Part shown: positions 1-8,304 of the stretch, in pieces | How positions within the stretch are numbered: position 1 is the stretch's first letter | Layout of the letters: each line of letters begins with the position of its first letter | Assembly: GCF_002005105.1 (NCBI RefSeq) | Contig: NZ_MSCV01000031.1 | Span: forward strand, 1-64,000 | Source of the DNA: Methylocaldum sp. 14B | GTDB lineage: Bacteria; Pseudomonadota; Gammaproteobacteria; Methylococcales; Methylococcaceae | DNA: 64,000 bases | Reading direction: 5' to 3' | Made by a program: the position numbers and the translations under genes | Notes under the pieces: model-generated | The model's input: only the letters and a program-made list of their open reading frames with translations | The model's database searches: none | What the model was told of the DNA's origin: nothing

Positions 1-58
1 GAAGGTTTGAGTCGATCTATCCTGACTGTAGGCGCCAACGACTTCCGCCGGGCACGTT

Positions 59-1489
59 TCAGTCGTCGAAATCCGTTCCGGAATCCCGGCCGGCAAGCCC
101 CTCATCCAGAAACCGGAAAATGGCCGGATTCCCGCAACCCGCGGCATTGAAGCGCAGCCAGGGCGAGGCTTCCTGCTGAGGCCTGAACAGGGCGCCCGGG
201 GCGAGCATGATGCCCTGCTTGGCGGCCGCGGCGGCTAAATGCGTGGCGTTCTCGGACGCGTCGCGGCGCGCCCAGATGAACAGTCCGTCCTCCGCGTCCT
301 GGTAAATTTCCAGCCCGCTGCTTTCGAGGTTTCTGACCGCCTCGCCGCGCGCCTTGCGGAGGCGTGAGCGCAGTTTTTCCAGGTGTTTCCGGTAATAGCC
401 GTCGGTAAGGAGTTCGTAGACCAGCCGCTCGTCGATTTCCGAGGTGGTCAGGCTGGTCAGGAGCTTGAGATCGGTGAGGCTCTCGGCGATTTCGTACTTG
501 CAGGCCAGGAAGCCGACCCGGAGACTTGCGGAAACGGTTTTCGAAAAACTGCTGACGAACAGCACCCGCTCCAGCTGGTCGAGCGTCGCAAGGCGCGTCG
601 CCTGTCCGGTCAACAAATCGCCGTAGATATCGTCCTCCACGATCATCAGATCGTAGCGCTCGGCCAGTTGCAAAACCCGGTAGGCCACCGCCTGGGTAAT
701 GCTGACGCCGGTCGGGTTGTGGAGCAGCGTGTTGGTGAAAAACACCTTGGGCCGGTGCTCCTCGATGAGGCTTTCCATCGCGGCGGTATCCGGCCCCTGA
801 GTAGTCCAGGGTACGCCGACCAGCCGCGCCCCCGAAAGCTTCAGGTAACCGAACAGGGTGTAATAGCCGGGATCGTCCACCAGCACGGCGTCGCCCGGTT
901 TGACGAACAGCCGGCTGATCAGGTCCAGGGCATGAGTGGCCCCGCGGGTGGTGACGATCTGCCGGGGAGAGCAGCCGATGCCCTGATCGTCGAGCCGCCG
1001 CGCCAGCAGGGACCGCAGCGGTTCGTAGCCGGCCGGCAGACCGTATCCGGTCAGATAGGTGCCGCTCTTGCGGGCGAGGGTGCGGAGGCTGCGCTGAATG
1101 CCCTCGCCGTCCATCCATTCGCCGGGCAGCCAGCCGGCGCCGGGCATGGCGATGTGCGGCTGTTCCTGCAAGGCGTTGCGGAGCAGCCAGAGCACGTCCA
1201 TGGCCCGTTCAAGCCGGCAGGACTGATTCACCGCAGCGCCGGATTCCGAGCGTTGAGCCACGTAAAAACCCGACCCCTGCCGGGATTTCAGATAGCCCAT
1301 CGCCACCAGCCGGTCGAAGGCCTGGACCACGGTGAACTTGCTGACCCGATGCTCGCTCGCGAAATGCCGGATCGACGGCAGGCGCGCGCCGGGCCGCAAG
1401 GCGCGCTCGTCGACGCGCTGCTTGATGCCCGCCACGATCTGTTCGATCAAGGGCCGGCTGTCGTGGGGATCGAGGTTGAGGGAATTCAT
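59..1489 (-). CDS. MocR/PdxR-type regulator (GntR winged helix fused to fold-type I aminotransferase)
   Basis: This 476-residue protein is a DNA-binding regulator that senses a PLP- or amino-group metabolite. The N-terminal GntR winged helix spans about residues 10-77 (motif PSIRHFASEHRVS). A linker leads to a full aminotransferase-like domain from about residue 115. Visible PLP-site residues are HNPTG (N258), VEDDIYG (D286/D287) and Lys317 in SSFSKT. Length and order match the MocR subgroup of GntR regulators. It is divergent from an EamA exporter starting at 1618, with a 128-bp shared upstream region, which is the usual arrangement when a MocR protein controls its neighbour. The effector is unknown. 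It could in principle keep aminotransferase activity, but regulation is the norm for the family. Confidence 0.93.
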   Translation of the reverse strand: MNSLNLDPHDSRPLIEQIVAGIKQRVDERALRPGARLPSIRHFASEHRVSKFTVVQAFDRLVAMGYLKSRQGSGFYVAQRSESGAAVNQSCRLERAMDVLWLLRNALQEQPHIAMPGAGWLPGEWMDGEGIQRSLRTLARKSGTYLTGYGLPAGYEPLRSLLARRLDDQGIGCSPRQIVTTRGATHALDLISRLFVKPGDAVLVDDPGYYTLFGYLKLSGARLVGVPWTTQGPDTAAMESLIEEHRPKVFFTNTLLHNPTGVSITQAVAYRVLQLAERYDLMIVEDDIYGDLLTGQATRLATLDQLERVLFVSSFSKTVSASLRVGFLACKYEIAESLTDLKLLTSLTTSEIDERLVYELLTDGYYRKHLEKLRSRLRKARGEAVRNLESSGLEIYQDAEDGLFIWARRDASENATHLAAAAAKQGIMLAPGALFRPQQEASPWLRFNAAGCGNPAIFRFLDEGLAGRDSGTDFDD

Positions 1490-1617
1490 GATTGTTATGG
1501 CTCCGCGACCGGTACAGGATGGCCGAACGGATCGTCAACTGTATCTGTATTGTCCGCCGGCGGCAATTTATTGTACGGCCACCACGCTACGAAAACACGC
1601 TCGGGGAATCGGTTGTC
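1490..1617. promoter_or_regulatory. Divergent control region between MocR-type regulator and EamA exporter
   Basis: These 128 bp separate two divergently transcribed genes and must hold both promoters. A tandem CTGTAT CTGTAT lies near 1540-1552, with an inverted relative GGTACAGG near 1511-1518. MocR regulators commonly bind direct repeats, so this is a plausible operator. No convincing -35/-10 pair was identified. The assignment is inferred mainly from gene arrangement. Confidence 0.3.
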
Positions 1618-2598
1618 ATGCAGTCGAACACGTCGAAGATACGCCGGGGTTGGCTTCTCGCTATTTGGGGAATTGCCGGCTTCAGTCTGACCTTGCCCGC
1701 AACGCGCGTCGCCGTCCTGCATCTCGATCCCTGGTTCGTTGCCTTTGGACGCGGCGTACTTGCGTCTGGACTGGCGGCAATCGCTTTGCTGGTCACCCGG
1801 CAACCTTGGCCGAAGCGTCATCAGCTTCGAGGCTTAGCCTTGGTCGCATTGGGGGTCATCATCGGCTTCCCGGTGCTTTCGGCCTGGGCCATGCGCGAAC
1901 TGCCGGCGTCCCACGGCGGCATCGCGCTTTCGGTCACGCCCTTGGCCACGGCCTGTTTCGGCGCGTGGTTGGCGGGCGAGCGGCTGCCCGGACGCTTTTG
2001 GATCGCGGCGCTGATCGGTGCGGCCGCGGTGTTCGCGTTCGCCTTCGAAGCCGGGGGCGGCAGCCTTCGCTCGGGCGATCTCTGGCTGTTCGCGGCGTCT
2101 TTGCTGGCCGCGCTCGGTTATGCCGAGGGCGCCAGGCTGACCCGCATTCTGGGGGGCTGGCAGGTGATCAGCTGGGCCCTGGTGCTGTCGGTGCCTTGGT
2201 TGCTGGGACCGCTGTGCTGGATCATGGCGCATACCGATCTCTCGGCGCCGTTCGACGCTTGGGCCGGGTTCGCTTATGTCGCCGTGGTCAGCCAGTTCCT
2301 GGCATTCATATTGTGGTATCGCGGTCTGGCCGTGGGCGGTATCGCAAAGATCGGCCAGATACAACTGCTGCAGCCATTCCTGACCTTGGGCGCCTCCGCG
2401 TTATGGCTGGGGGAGGCGTTGAGCGGTTCGCTGCTCGGCGTGGCTGCCGTCGTAGTGACAAGCCTTTGGGTCAGTCAGCACTCTCCGATGCGGCAGTCGG
2501 CGGAAATCAAGCGCGAAGGCCGCCGAATTCGCCATTCAATGACATTACGGACCGAGAAAAATCAAATCTTAATGAGGAACGATCATGAAGCTTTATGA
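1618..2598 (+). CDS. EamA/DMT-family exporter
   Basis: This 326-residue integral membrane protein has about ten hydrophobic helices in two EamA repeats, typical of drug/metabolite transporters that export small metabolites. The chosen ATG at 1618 opens a short basic leader (KIRRGW) directly before the first membrane helix. The reading frame can be extended to 1492, but those 42 residues are not family-like and would lie in the divergent promoter. The last 14 bp overlap the downstream GST-like gene, so the two are probably co-transcribed. The divergent MocR-type gene is the likely regulator. The substrate is unknown. Confidence 0.88.
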   Translation: MQSNTSKIRRGWLLAIWGIAGFSLTLPATRVAVLHLDPWFVAFGRGVLASGLAAIALLVTRQPWPKRHQLRGLALVALGVIIGFPVLSAWAMRELPASHGGIALSVTPLATACFGAWLAGERLPGRFWIAALIGAAAVFAFAFEAGGGSLRSGDLWLFAASLLAALGYAEGARLTRILGGWQVISWALVLSVPWLLGPLCWIMAHTDLSAPFDAWAGFAYVAVVSQFLAFILWYRGLAVGGIAKIGQIQLLQPFLTLGASALWLGEALSGSLLGVAAVVVTSLWVSQHSPMRQSAEIKREGRRIRHSMTLRTEKNQILMRNDHEAL

Positions 2599-3178
2599 CA
2601 TGGAATTATCGGGTAACTGCTACAAGATAAGGCTGTTTTGTTCATTGTCAGGGGTGAACTACGAATCCATACCCGTCGACCTGATGAAGGGGGAACACAA
2701 GCAGGCGGCCTTCCTGGCCCGGAACCCGCGCGGCCAGGTTCCGGTGCTGGACGATGCCGGCACCGTCGTATGGGACTCCATGGCGATTCTGGTGTACCTG
2801 GCCAGAAAATACGGGGGCGAACGGTGGCTCCCTACCGAGGCGGAAACGATGGCCAGGGTCATGCAGTGGCTGGCCTTGTCGGAAAACGAAATCCTGTACG
2901 GGCTTGCACGGGCTCGGGCGGTAACCAAATTCAACCGTCCCTGGGATCTGGCGCAATGCCAGGATCTGGGAAGATCCGGATTGGGGGTCATGGAAAACCA
3001 TCTCGAAAAAAATCGATGGCTCGCCGCCGACCACCCAACCATAGCGGATATCGCCTGTTATCCGTACGTCGCTCTCGCTCCGGAAGGCGGCGTCGTACTG
3101 GACGAATTTCCACACATCGGGCAATGGATCGCACGCATCCGGTCCTTGCCCGGTTACGTGGGCATGTCCGGTCTCTGA
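2585..3178 (+). CDS. Glutathione S-transferase family protein
   Basis: This 197-residue protein has an N-terminal thioredoxin-fold GST domain (about 1-78) with the glutathione-binding elements RGQVPVLDD and VVWDSMAIL, and a helical C-terminal domain ending near DHPTIADIACYPY. The N-terminal SGNCYKIRL segment resembles the Ser/Cys-type active-site region of bacterial GSTs. It overlaps the upstream exporter by 14 bp and has a plausible AGGA ribosome site about 9 bp before the ATG. The substrate is unknown; detoxification or a small-molecule thiol transfer linked to the exporter is an inference. Confidence 0.88.
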   Translation: MKLYDMELSGNCYKIRLFCSLSGVNYESIPVDLMKGEHKQAAFLARNPRGQVPVLDDAGTVVWDSMAILVYLARKYGGERWLPTEAETMARVMQWLALSENEILYGLARARAVTKFNRPWDLAQCQDLGRSGLGVMENHLEKNRWLAADHPTIADIACYPYVALAPEGGVVLDEFPHIGQWIARIRSLPGYVGMSGL

Positions 3179-3458
3179 TAGTCCATTCGGCATTTGAATG
3201 AACATTTATTGTGGTGGCTTAGCGGAACGTAACCCACCGACTCAAGGTGGCTTGGTCGAGCCGTTACGCCGGGAAAGGATTCCCGGCCTACTAAACCAAC
3301 ATTTTTCGGTTTGGCGTAGCGCACGAAGTAGGTCGGCAATCCTTTGCCGACGCAGCCCGTCGGCGGGAGCTCTGTCGGCAAAGGATTGCCGACCTACGCA
3401 TCTCCGATGCTCGCCGCCAAGCCGCAATAAAAAACGCTCTAGGAAGGTAAAAAAATCC
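3179..3458. repeat. REP-rich intergenic region with twin palindrome and degenerate copies
   Basis: The 280-bp gap holds three repeat modules. At 3328-3397 there are two facing 24-bp arms, GTAGGTCGGCAAT... and its reverse complement, each itself palindromic. At 3268-3291 there is a single variant arm ending GGCCTAC. At about 3182-3245 there is a degenerate copy of the repeat seen at 28769-28896 (shared TCGGCATT-GA-TGAACATT followed by a GTGGTGGCTTAG/GTAACCCACC pair). The motif AAAACGCTCTA at 3433-3443 recurs beside other copies of this family. No gene is seen. Confidence 0.85.
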
Positions 3459-4268
3459 ATGCGTATTCCCATCTATCAGATCGATGCATTCACCGATCGC
3501 CTGTTCGGCGGCAACCCGGCCGCCGTGTGCGTGCTCGGTCGCTGGCTCGACGATTCCGCGCTGCAATCGATTGCCGCGGAAAACAATCTTTCCGAGACCG
3601 CTTTCCTGGTCGGCGGGAACGGGCGTTACAGCTTGCGCTGGTTCACGCCCACGGTCGAGGTGGACCTGTGCGGCCACGCGACTCTGGCCGCGGCCCATGT
3701 GGTGTTCCGGGAAATGGAGCCGGCCTTGCGGGAAGTGATCTTCGACAGCCGCAGCGGCGAGCTCCGGGTTCGCCGCGAGAACGAGCTCATGACGCTGGAT
3801 TTTCCGGCGAGTCACGGCATGATTTGCGATTGCCCGGACCTCCTGGCCGAAGGGTTGGGCCGCAACCCCCTGGAAGTCCTGCGCGGTGCCATGTACCTTT
3901 GCGTTTTTGCCGACGAAGAGGACATACGCTCCTTGCAGCCCGACTTCTCGGCTTTGGCCAAGCTCGACCTCATGGGCGTCATCGTCACGGCGCCGGGCCG
4001 CTCGGTGGATTTCGTTTCGCGCATGTTCGCACCCAAGGTCGGCATTCCGGAAGATCCGGTGACCGGCGCGGCCCACTGCCTGCTGACGACCTACTGGGCG
4101 GAGCGCACCGGGAAAACCCGCTTCTCCGCGAGACAACTGTCCAGCCGGGGCGGCGAACTGGAATGCGAACTGCGGGGGGAACGCGTTCTCATCTCGGGCC
4201 GGGCCGTAAAATACCTGCAAGGCGAAATACTGCTTCAATCCTTTACCGAGGAATCAACGATCCCATGA
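3459..4268 (+). CDS. PhzF-family isomerase/epimerase-like protein
   Basis: This 269-residue protein matches the PhzF fold family (diaminopimelate-epimerase-like twin domains) along its length. Landmarks are FTDRLFGGNPAAVC near the N-terminus, the catalytic Glu46 in NNLSETAFL, DLCGHATLA, and GIPEDPVTGAAHC in the second half. The ATG at 3459 is preceded by AGGAAGG at 3441-3447. An in-frame extension upstream to 3198 would run through REP repeats and is rejected. Its stop overlaps the next start (ATGA), giving a tight PhzF-aminotransferase pair. Most PhzF relatives outside phenazine clusters have unknown substrates, and no other phenazine genes are present here, so phenazine synthesis is unlikely. 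Confidence 0.9.
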   Translation: MRIPIYQIDAFTDRLFGGNPAAVCVLGRWLDDSALQSIAAENNLSETAFLVGGNGRYSLRWFTPTVEVDLCGHATLAAAHVVFREMEPALREVIFDSRSGELRVRRENELMTLDFPASHGMICDCPDLLAEGLGRNPLEVLRGAMYLCVFADEEDIRSLQPDFSALAKLDLMGVIVTAPGRSVDFVSRMFAPKVGIPEDPVTGAAHCLLTTYWAERTGKTRFSARQLSSRGGELECELRGERVLISGRAVKYLQGEILLQSFTEESTIP

Positions 4269-5464
4269 CGCTTCGATTGTCCCGCCGTGCCGAGCGGCTC
4301 ACCAGTTCCCTGATCCGCGACATCCTGCAAGTCACCCAGCGGCCCGGCGTGATTTCCTTCGCCGGCGGATTGCCCGCAGACGAACTGATGCCGCCCCTGG
4401 ATTTCGAAGGCCTCGCCGACGACTACCGCCAGTACGGCCCCAGCGAAGGCGAACCTGCCTTGCGGAGCCTGATCGCGCAGAACCTGTCCACATTGGGGGT
4501 GGATTGCAACGCGGATCGGGTGCTGGTCACGTCCGGCTCGCAGCAGGGCATCGACCTGGTCGGGAAGCTGTTCGTCGACGAAGGCTCGCAGGTCTTGCTG
4601 GAAGCGCCCACCTATCTCGCCACGATCCAGGCGCTCGGCGTGTACGGCGCGGAATTCGAAGGACTTCCGCTGTCCGCCGACGGCGTCGATCCGGATACGT
4701 TGCGCCTGGCCATAGACCGTCGCCGACCGGCTTTCGTCTATTTGATCCCGACTTTCCAGAACCCTTCCGGGTATTGCTACTCGGACGAAGTCCGGCGCGC
4801 GGTAGCCCAGGTTCTGGACGAAACCGGCGTGCCCCTGATCGAAGACGATCCGTACCGGGACCTGGTCTACCAGACGGTCGACCGTACCCCGATCTGCGCC
4901 TATCTGGAACGGGCGCCCTGGGTTTATCTCGGGAGCTTTTCCAAGATCACCGCGCCGGGCCTCAGGGTGGGCTATCTCGCTTCGTCGCCGGAACTCTTCT
5001 CCGGACTGGTGCGGCTGAAGCAGTCGAGCGATCTGCATACCAACCGCATCGGCCAGGCCTGGCTCACGCGGTTTCTGAGCTCGGCCGGGTTCGACGAACA
5101 CATGGCGCGGATGATCCGGGTCTACGGGGAACGGCGCGACGCCATGCAGGCCGCCCTCCTGCGCCATTTCGAGGGGCTCGCCGAGTGGCGGGCGCCTGCC
5201 GGCGGCCTGTTCTTCTGGCTGCGTCTGACCCGCGAGTGCGATACCCTGGCGGCGCTCCAGGCGGCCCTCACGCGCGACGTGGCGTTCATGCCGGGCGAAC
5301 CGTTCTTTCCCGCAAGAGACCAGCGTTACCCGGCCTTGCGCCTGAACTTTAGCCATGCGGCTCCGGAAAACATCGAGCGGGGCATCGGCCTGATCGCGGA
5401 AATTCTGGGGGAAATCACCGACCGCGGTGGAAACCGCACGAACAGCCCGTCCTTGTCCGTCTGA
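4265..5464 (+). CDS. PLP-dependent aminotransferase (class I/II, 2-aminoadipate-type)
   Basis: This 399-residue fold-type I aminotransferase shows GGLPADELMPP near residue 35, YGPSEGEPALR at 57-67, NPSGYCY near 167, IEDDPYRDL at 192-200 and the PLP-binding Lys227 in YLGSFSKIT. It lacks an N-terminal winged helix and is therefore enzymatic rather than a MocR regulator. The pattern resembles the LysN/2-aminoadipate and aromatic aminotransferase group. The ATG at 4265 overlaps the PhzF stop. The run continues with a GST and an exporter, which suggests that a modified amino compound is processed and exported; that is inference. Confidence 0.92.
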   Translation: MTLRLSRRAERLTSSLIRDILQVTQRPGVISFAGGLPADELMPPLDFEGLADDYRQYGPSEGEPALRSLIAQNLSTLGVDCNADRVLVTSGSQQGIDLVGKLFVDEGSQVLLEAPTYLATIQALGVYGAEFEGLPLSADGVDPDTLRLAIDRRRPAFVYLIPTFQNPSGYCYSDEVRRAVAQVLDETGVPLIEDDPYRDLVYQTVDRTPICAYLERAPWVYLGSFSKITAPGLRVGYLASSPELFSGLVRLKQSSDLHTNRIGQAWLTRFLSSAGFDEHMARMIRVYGERRDAMQAALLRHFEGLAEWRAPAGGLFFWLRLTRECDTLAALQAALTRDVAFMPGEPFFPARDQRYPALRLNFSHAAPENIERGIGLIAEILGEITDRGGNRTNSPSLSV

Positions 5465-5494
5465 ACTTTTTTCATCGAAAAGGAGTTGTCTTTC

Positions 5495-6145
5495 ATGAAT
5501 CTGACCCTGGTCATCGGCAACAAGAATTATTCCTCCTGGTCGCTGCGCCCCTGGCTGTTTCTGAAACACCACGGCATTCCCTTCGAAGAGGTCCGGATTC
5601 CCCTCTATCGAGAAGACACGGCAAGCCGCATCGCCGCCTATTCGCCGTCCGGAAAAGTGCCCGTACTGGTGAACGATGGGGTTACTGTCTGGGATTCCCT
5701 GGCCATACTCGAATATCTGGCGGAACGCTTCCCGGAAACCGGCGGATGGCCGAAAACACTTTCCGACAGGGCAAAGGCCCGCTCGCTCGCGGCGGAAATG
5801 CACGCAGGCTTTCAGGCCTTGCGCACGCATTGCAGCATGAACTGCCGGCGACAGTCCGCAAGCAAGGAATTGCCCGAGGACGCTCAAAAGGATGTCGCCC
5901 GAATCGGGCAAATCTGGCGGGACTGCCGGGAGCGGCACGCGAATGACGGTCCTTGGCTGTTCGGCCGCTTCACCGTCGTCGATGCCATGTACGCACCGGT
6001 GGCCTTGCGTTTTTGGACCTATCGGCTCGATGCAGGTCCCGTGGCGCAGGACTACGTGAATACGGTGCTCGGCCATCCTGCCATGGTTGAATGGATCGGG
6101 GCCGGCAAATCGGAAACCGAGGTCATCCAGGCGTTCGAGGAATGA
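5495..6145 (+). CDS. Glutathione S-transferase family protein (second copy)
   Basis: This 216-residue GST-like protein has NYSSWSLRPWL at residues 10-20 (Ser-type active-site region), SPSGKVPVLVNDG and TVWDSLAILEYLAE in the thioredoxin domain, and a helical C-terminal half with FTVVDAMYAPV. The start was set at ATG 5495 because AGGAG at 5481-5485 lies 9 bp upstream; a TTG at 5486 is in frame but too close to that site. The stop overlaps the next start (ATGA). It is only distantly similar to the GST at 2585, so this is not a recent tandem duplication. Confidence 0.9.
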   Translation: MNLTLVIGNKNYSSWSLRPWLFLKHHGIPFEEVRIPLYREDTASRIAAYSPSGKVPVLVNDGVTVWDSLAILEYLAERFPETGGWPKTLSDRAKARSLAAEMHAGFQALRTHCSMNCRRQSASKELPEDAQKDVARIGQIWRDCRERHANDGPWLFGRFTVVDAMYAPVALRFWTYRLDAGPVAQDYVNTVLGHPAMVEWIGAGKSETEVIQAFEE

Positions 6146-7062
6146 AAACGAGGATTTGGCTAGCGTTGCTGGCGGTTTATTTCGTTTGGGGCTCGACCTA
6201 TCTGGTGATCCGCTTCGCGGTGGAAACGCTTCCGCCGTTTCTGTCGGGCGGGCTCCGCTTCCTCGTTTCGGGCGCGATCCTGCTGATCTGGCGACGCGCG
6301 GCCGGAGATGCCATGCCGACCCTTCGCCAATGGCGATCGGCAGCCATCGTCGGCACCTTGCTCCTCCTCGGCGGCAACGGGCTGGTCTCATGGGCCGAGC
6401 AGACCGTTCCATCGGGCATTGCAGCGCTGATTATCGGCGCGGTGCCGATGTTCATGGTGATCGCCGACGCGCTCAGGCCGAACGGCGTCAGACCGACGGC
6501 CCGAGTGATCGCCGGGCTGGCCATCGGCTTCACCGGGATTTACTTGCTGGTCGGCCCGTCGGAATTCTCGGACGACCTGCATTTGGACGCTCTCGGCGTG
6601 GCGGCGCTCCTGATCGCCGGATTTCTATGGGCACTCGGCTCGATCTGCGGCAAAACCATGAATCTGCCGAAGTCCGCCTTGATGACGACGGGCGCGGAAA
6701 TGCTGGCCGGCGGTTGCGCCCTAATGGCCGCGAGCGCCATGAACGGCGAATTGAAGGGATTCAGCTTTTCGGAGGTTTCCACCGACTCGTGGCTGGCATT
6801 GGCGTATCTCATCGCCTTCGGGTCTATGATCGGTTTCGTCGCGTACGCCTGGCTCTTGCAAAACGCGCCGATTCCGCTGGTGGCGACCTACGCCTACGTC
6901 AATCCGCTGGTGGCGGTGTTCCTCGGCAACTGGTTCGCGCAGGAACCGCTGACCCCGCGCATCCTGTCGGCATCGGCGATCATCATCGGATCGGTGGTGT
7001 TCATCAATAGCACCGGCCGGTCGAGAGCCAGCAAGGAAGCGGTGGTCGCGGTGAACGAATAA
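6142..7062 (+). CDS. EamA-family exporter, YedA-like
   Basis: This 306-residue membrane protein has ten hydrophobic helices in two EamA repeats. It opens with WLALLAVYFVWGSTY and carries PSGIAALIIGAVPMFM in the first repeat and TYAYVNPLVAV in the second, as in YedA-type drug/metabolite exporters of the same length. The ATG at 6142 overlaps the GST stop by 4 bp, so it ends the PhzF-aminotransferase-GST-exporter run. Together with the 1618-3178 pair, the locus holds two exporter/GST couples. The substrate is unknown. Confidence 0.9.
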   Translation: MKTRIWLALLAVYFVWGSTYLVIRFAVETLPPFLSGGLRFLVSGAILLIWRRAAGDAMPTLRQWRSAAIVGTLLLLGGNGLVSWAEQTVPSGIAALIIGAVPMFMVIADALRPNGVRPTARVIAGLAIGFTGIYLLVGPSEFSDDLHLDALGVAALLIAGFLWALGSICGKTMNLPKSALMTTGAEMLAGGCALMAASAMNGELKGFSFSEVSTDSWLALAYLIAFGSMIGFVAYAWLLQNAPIPLVATYAYVNPLVAVFLGNWFAQEPLTPRILSASAIIIGSVVFINSTGRSRASKEAVVAVNE

Positions 7063-7070
7063 TCCTCTTT

Positions 7071-7102
7071 CCCCGTATTCCGCTGCGCTGCATACGGGCT
7101 AC
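7071..7102 (-). repeat. Solitary REP palindrome (GTAGCCCGTATG type)
   Basis: Read on the minus strand, this begins GTAGCCCGTATGCAGCG and closes with CGGAATACGGGG, so CCGTAT/ATACGG form the stem. A GTAG head followed by an imperfect palindrome with a GAGCGAAGCG-like loop is the classic REP layout. It lies 9 bp after the exporter stop codon and could act as a 3' stem for that transcript. Confidence 0.75.
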
Positions 7103-7129
7103 GAAAACGCAGATTGGAGCAATAGTCTC

Positions 7130-7654
7130 ATGTACGAGCTCAGCTATTACGAAACCATGGCCGAATACAACGCCTGGATGAACGAGAAGCTCTACCGGGT
7201 GTGCGCCGAAATTCCCGACGAACTCCGGAAAAAGGATCTCGGCGCTTTTTTCGGCTCGATTCACGGCACGCTCAATCACCTGCTCCATGCCGACCTCATC
7301 TGGATGGGACGCTTGGCTGGGCTGCCGTTGACAACGGCAGCCCTGGGCCAGGAACTTTATTCCGCGTTCGACGACTTGCGGCGGGAGCGCGAGACGATGG
7401 ACCGGAAGATTCTCGACTGGACCCGGACACTCTCTCCCGAACGTCTCGCTCAGCCCTTCACCTATACCAGCCTTTCGGACCGTAAAACGCGCACCCGGCC
7501 CTTCTGGCTGCTGGTCGCACATCTCTTCAACCATCAGACCCACCACCGAGGACAACTGACGACCTTGCTGAGCCAACTGGGGCTCGACTACGGCGTCACT
7601 GACCTCCCCTGGCTTCCCAGCCTCTGCGAACTCGATCCGGCCGAGTCAGGGTGA
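7130..7654 (+). CDS. DinB-family putative metalloprotein
   Basis: This 174-residue helical protein starts YYETMAEYNAWMNEKLY. It carries the DinB/YfiT-type metal ligand pattern: a His in HGTLNHLLHADLIWMGRL near residues 46-63 and a paired HLFNHQTHHRGQL near 131-143. DinB-like proteins form four-helix bundles binding a divalent metal and often act as thiol transferases; the substrate is unknown here. It lies 67 bp after the exporter, past a REP, so it may have its own transcript. Confidence 0.88.
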   Translation: MYELSYYETMAEYNAWMNEKLYRVCAEIPDELRKKDLGAFFGSIHGTLNHLLHADLIWMGRLAGLPLTTAALGQELYSAFDDLRRERETMDRKILDWTRTLSPERLAQPFTYTSLSDRKTRTRPFWLLVAHLFNHQTHHRGQLTTLLSQLGLDYGVTDLPWLPSLCELDPAESG

Positions 7655-7679
7655 TGCGCCGGAGGGCGTCCGTCGAGCT

Positions 7680-8138
7680 TCAATCGTTCCTGAATGTCGA
7701 TCGCAATACGATGACCGCCCCCTTGCCGAAACCGTAGCTGGTGAGGACGATACTAGCCAGCAAAAACAGCCGAAACGCCGCCGGAAACAAACCGTCCGAG
7801 GGCGTGGGAGTATCCAGCACCGGAAACATCGCCTGCATCAAAAACAGGCTGGAATTGGTGAAGGCACCGACCACCATGGCCCAGCGCACATGCCAGGGCA
7901 GCGGCACTCTGGCGGCATAGAAGCCGAAAATCAGGGCGCTCATGAGCAGGAAATCCAGATGCGCCTGCAAGAGGCGGGTGAACTTGCCCGGAAAAATGGC
8001 CGGCAGCACGGGCAGACCGAATCCCAGGCCGACCATGCACCAGGCCAGAACCAGAGCCATCAACAGCCACAGCGCGGCGCCTCTGAGCAATATCATGTTT
8101 CCCGCGAGTCCTGAATCTTGCTGCATCGTCAATCTCAT
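7680..8138 (-). CDS. Unrecognised small integral membrane protein (four helices)
   Basis: This 152-residue protein has four predicted membrane helices: about residues 18-45, 58-78, 83-105 and 120-140. I do not recognise the family. HLDFLLMSALIFGFYAAR and TNSSLFLMQAMFP are distinctive segments and might help a search; the size and topology recall four-helix HabA-like proteins, but that is only a resemblance. The start may be the ATG at 8138 or the one four codons later. It converges on the DinB gene and is divergent from the AraC-type regulator, which may control it. Confidence 0.65.
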   Translation of the reverse strand: MRLTMQQDSGLAGNMILLRGAALWLLMALVLAWCMVGLGFGLPVLPAIFPGKFTRLLQAHLDFLLMSALIFGFYAARVPLPWHVRWAMVVGAFTNSSLFLMQAMFPVLDTPTPSDGLFPAAFRLFLLASIVLTSYGFGKGAVIVLRSTFRND

Positions 8139-8304
8139 CGTGAATTCCGGTTACAAATCGGTGCCGCGCAGTATGAATATTTCCGCCTTTGTCCGCTGGA
8201 TCGGGACGGAAAGAAAACTTGACTGAAACGGCGGTTTCGCCGTTTACAGCCGTTTGCCGCACGCCTACTATCCGGAGCCATCGAGAAAAACGCGAACCTG
8301 ATCC

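Noticed and set aside
3459-5464. Phenazine biosynthesis cluster
   Set aside because: Only a PhzF-family protein is present; PhzA/B/D/E/G are absent, and PhzF-like proteins are widespread with other roles.
4235-6412. 725-codon minus-strand frame
   Set aside because: Antisense shadow of the aminotransferase and GST genes; high GC produces long stop-free frames opposite real genes.
7680-8138. Hydroxylaminobenzene mutase (HabA)
   Set aside because: Size and four-helix topology are alike, but I cannot point to conserved residues, so it is left unnamed.
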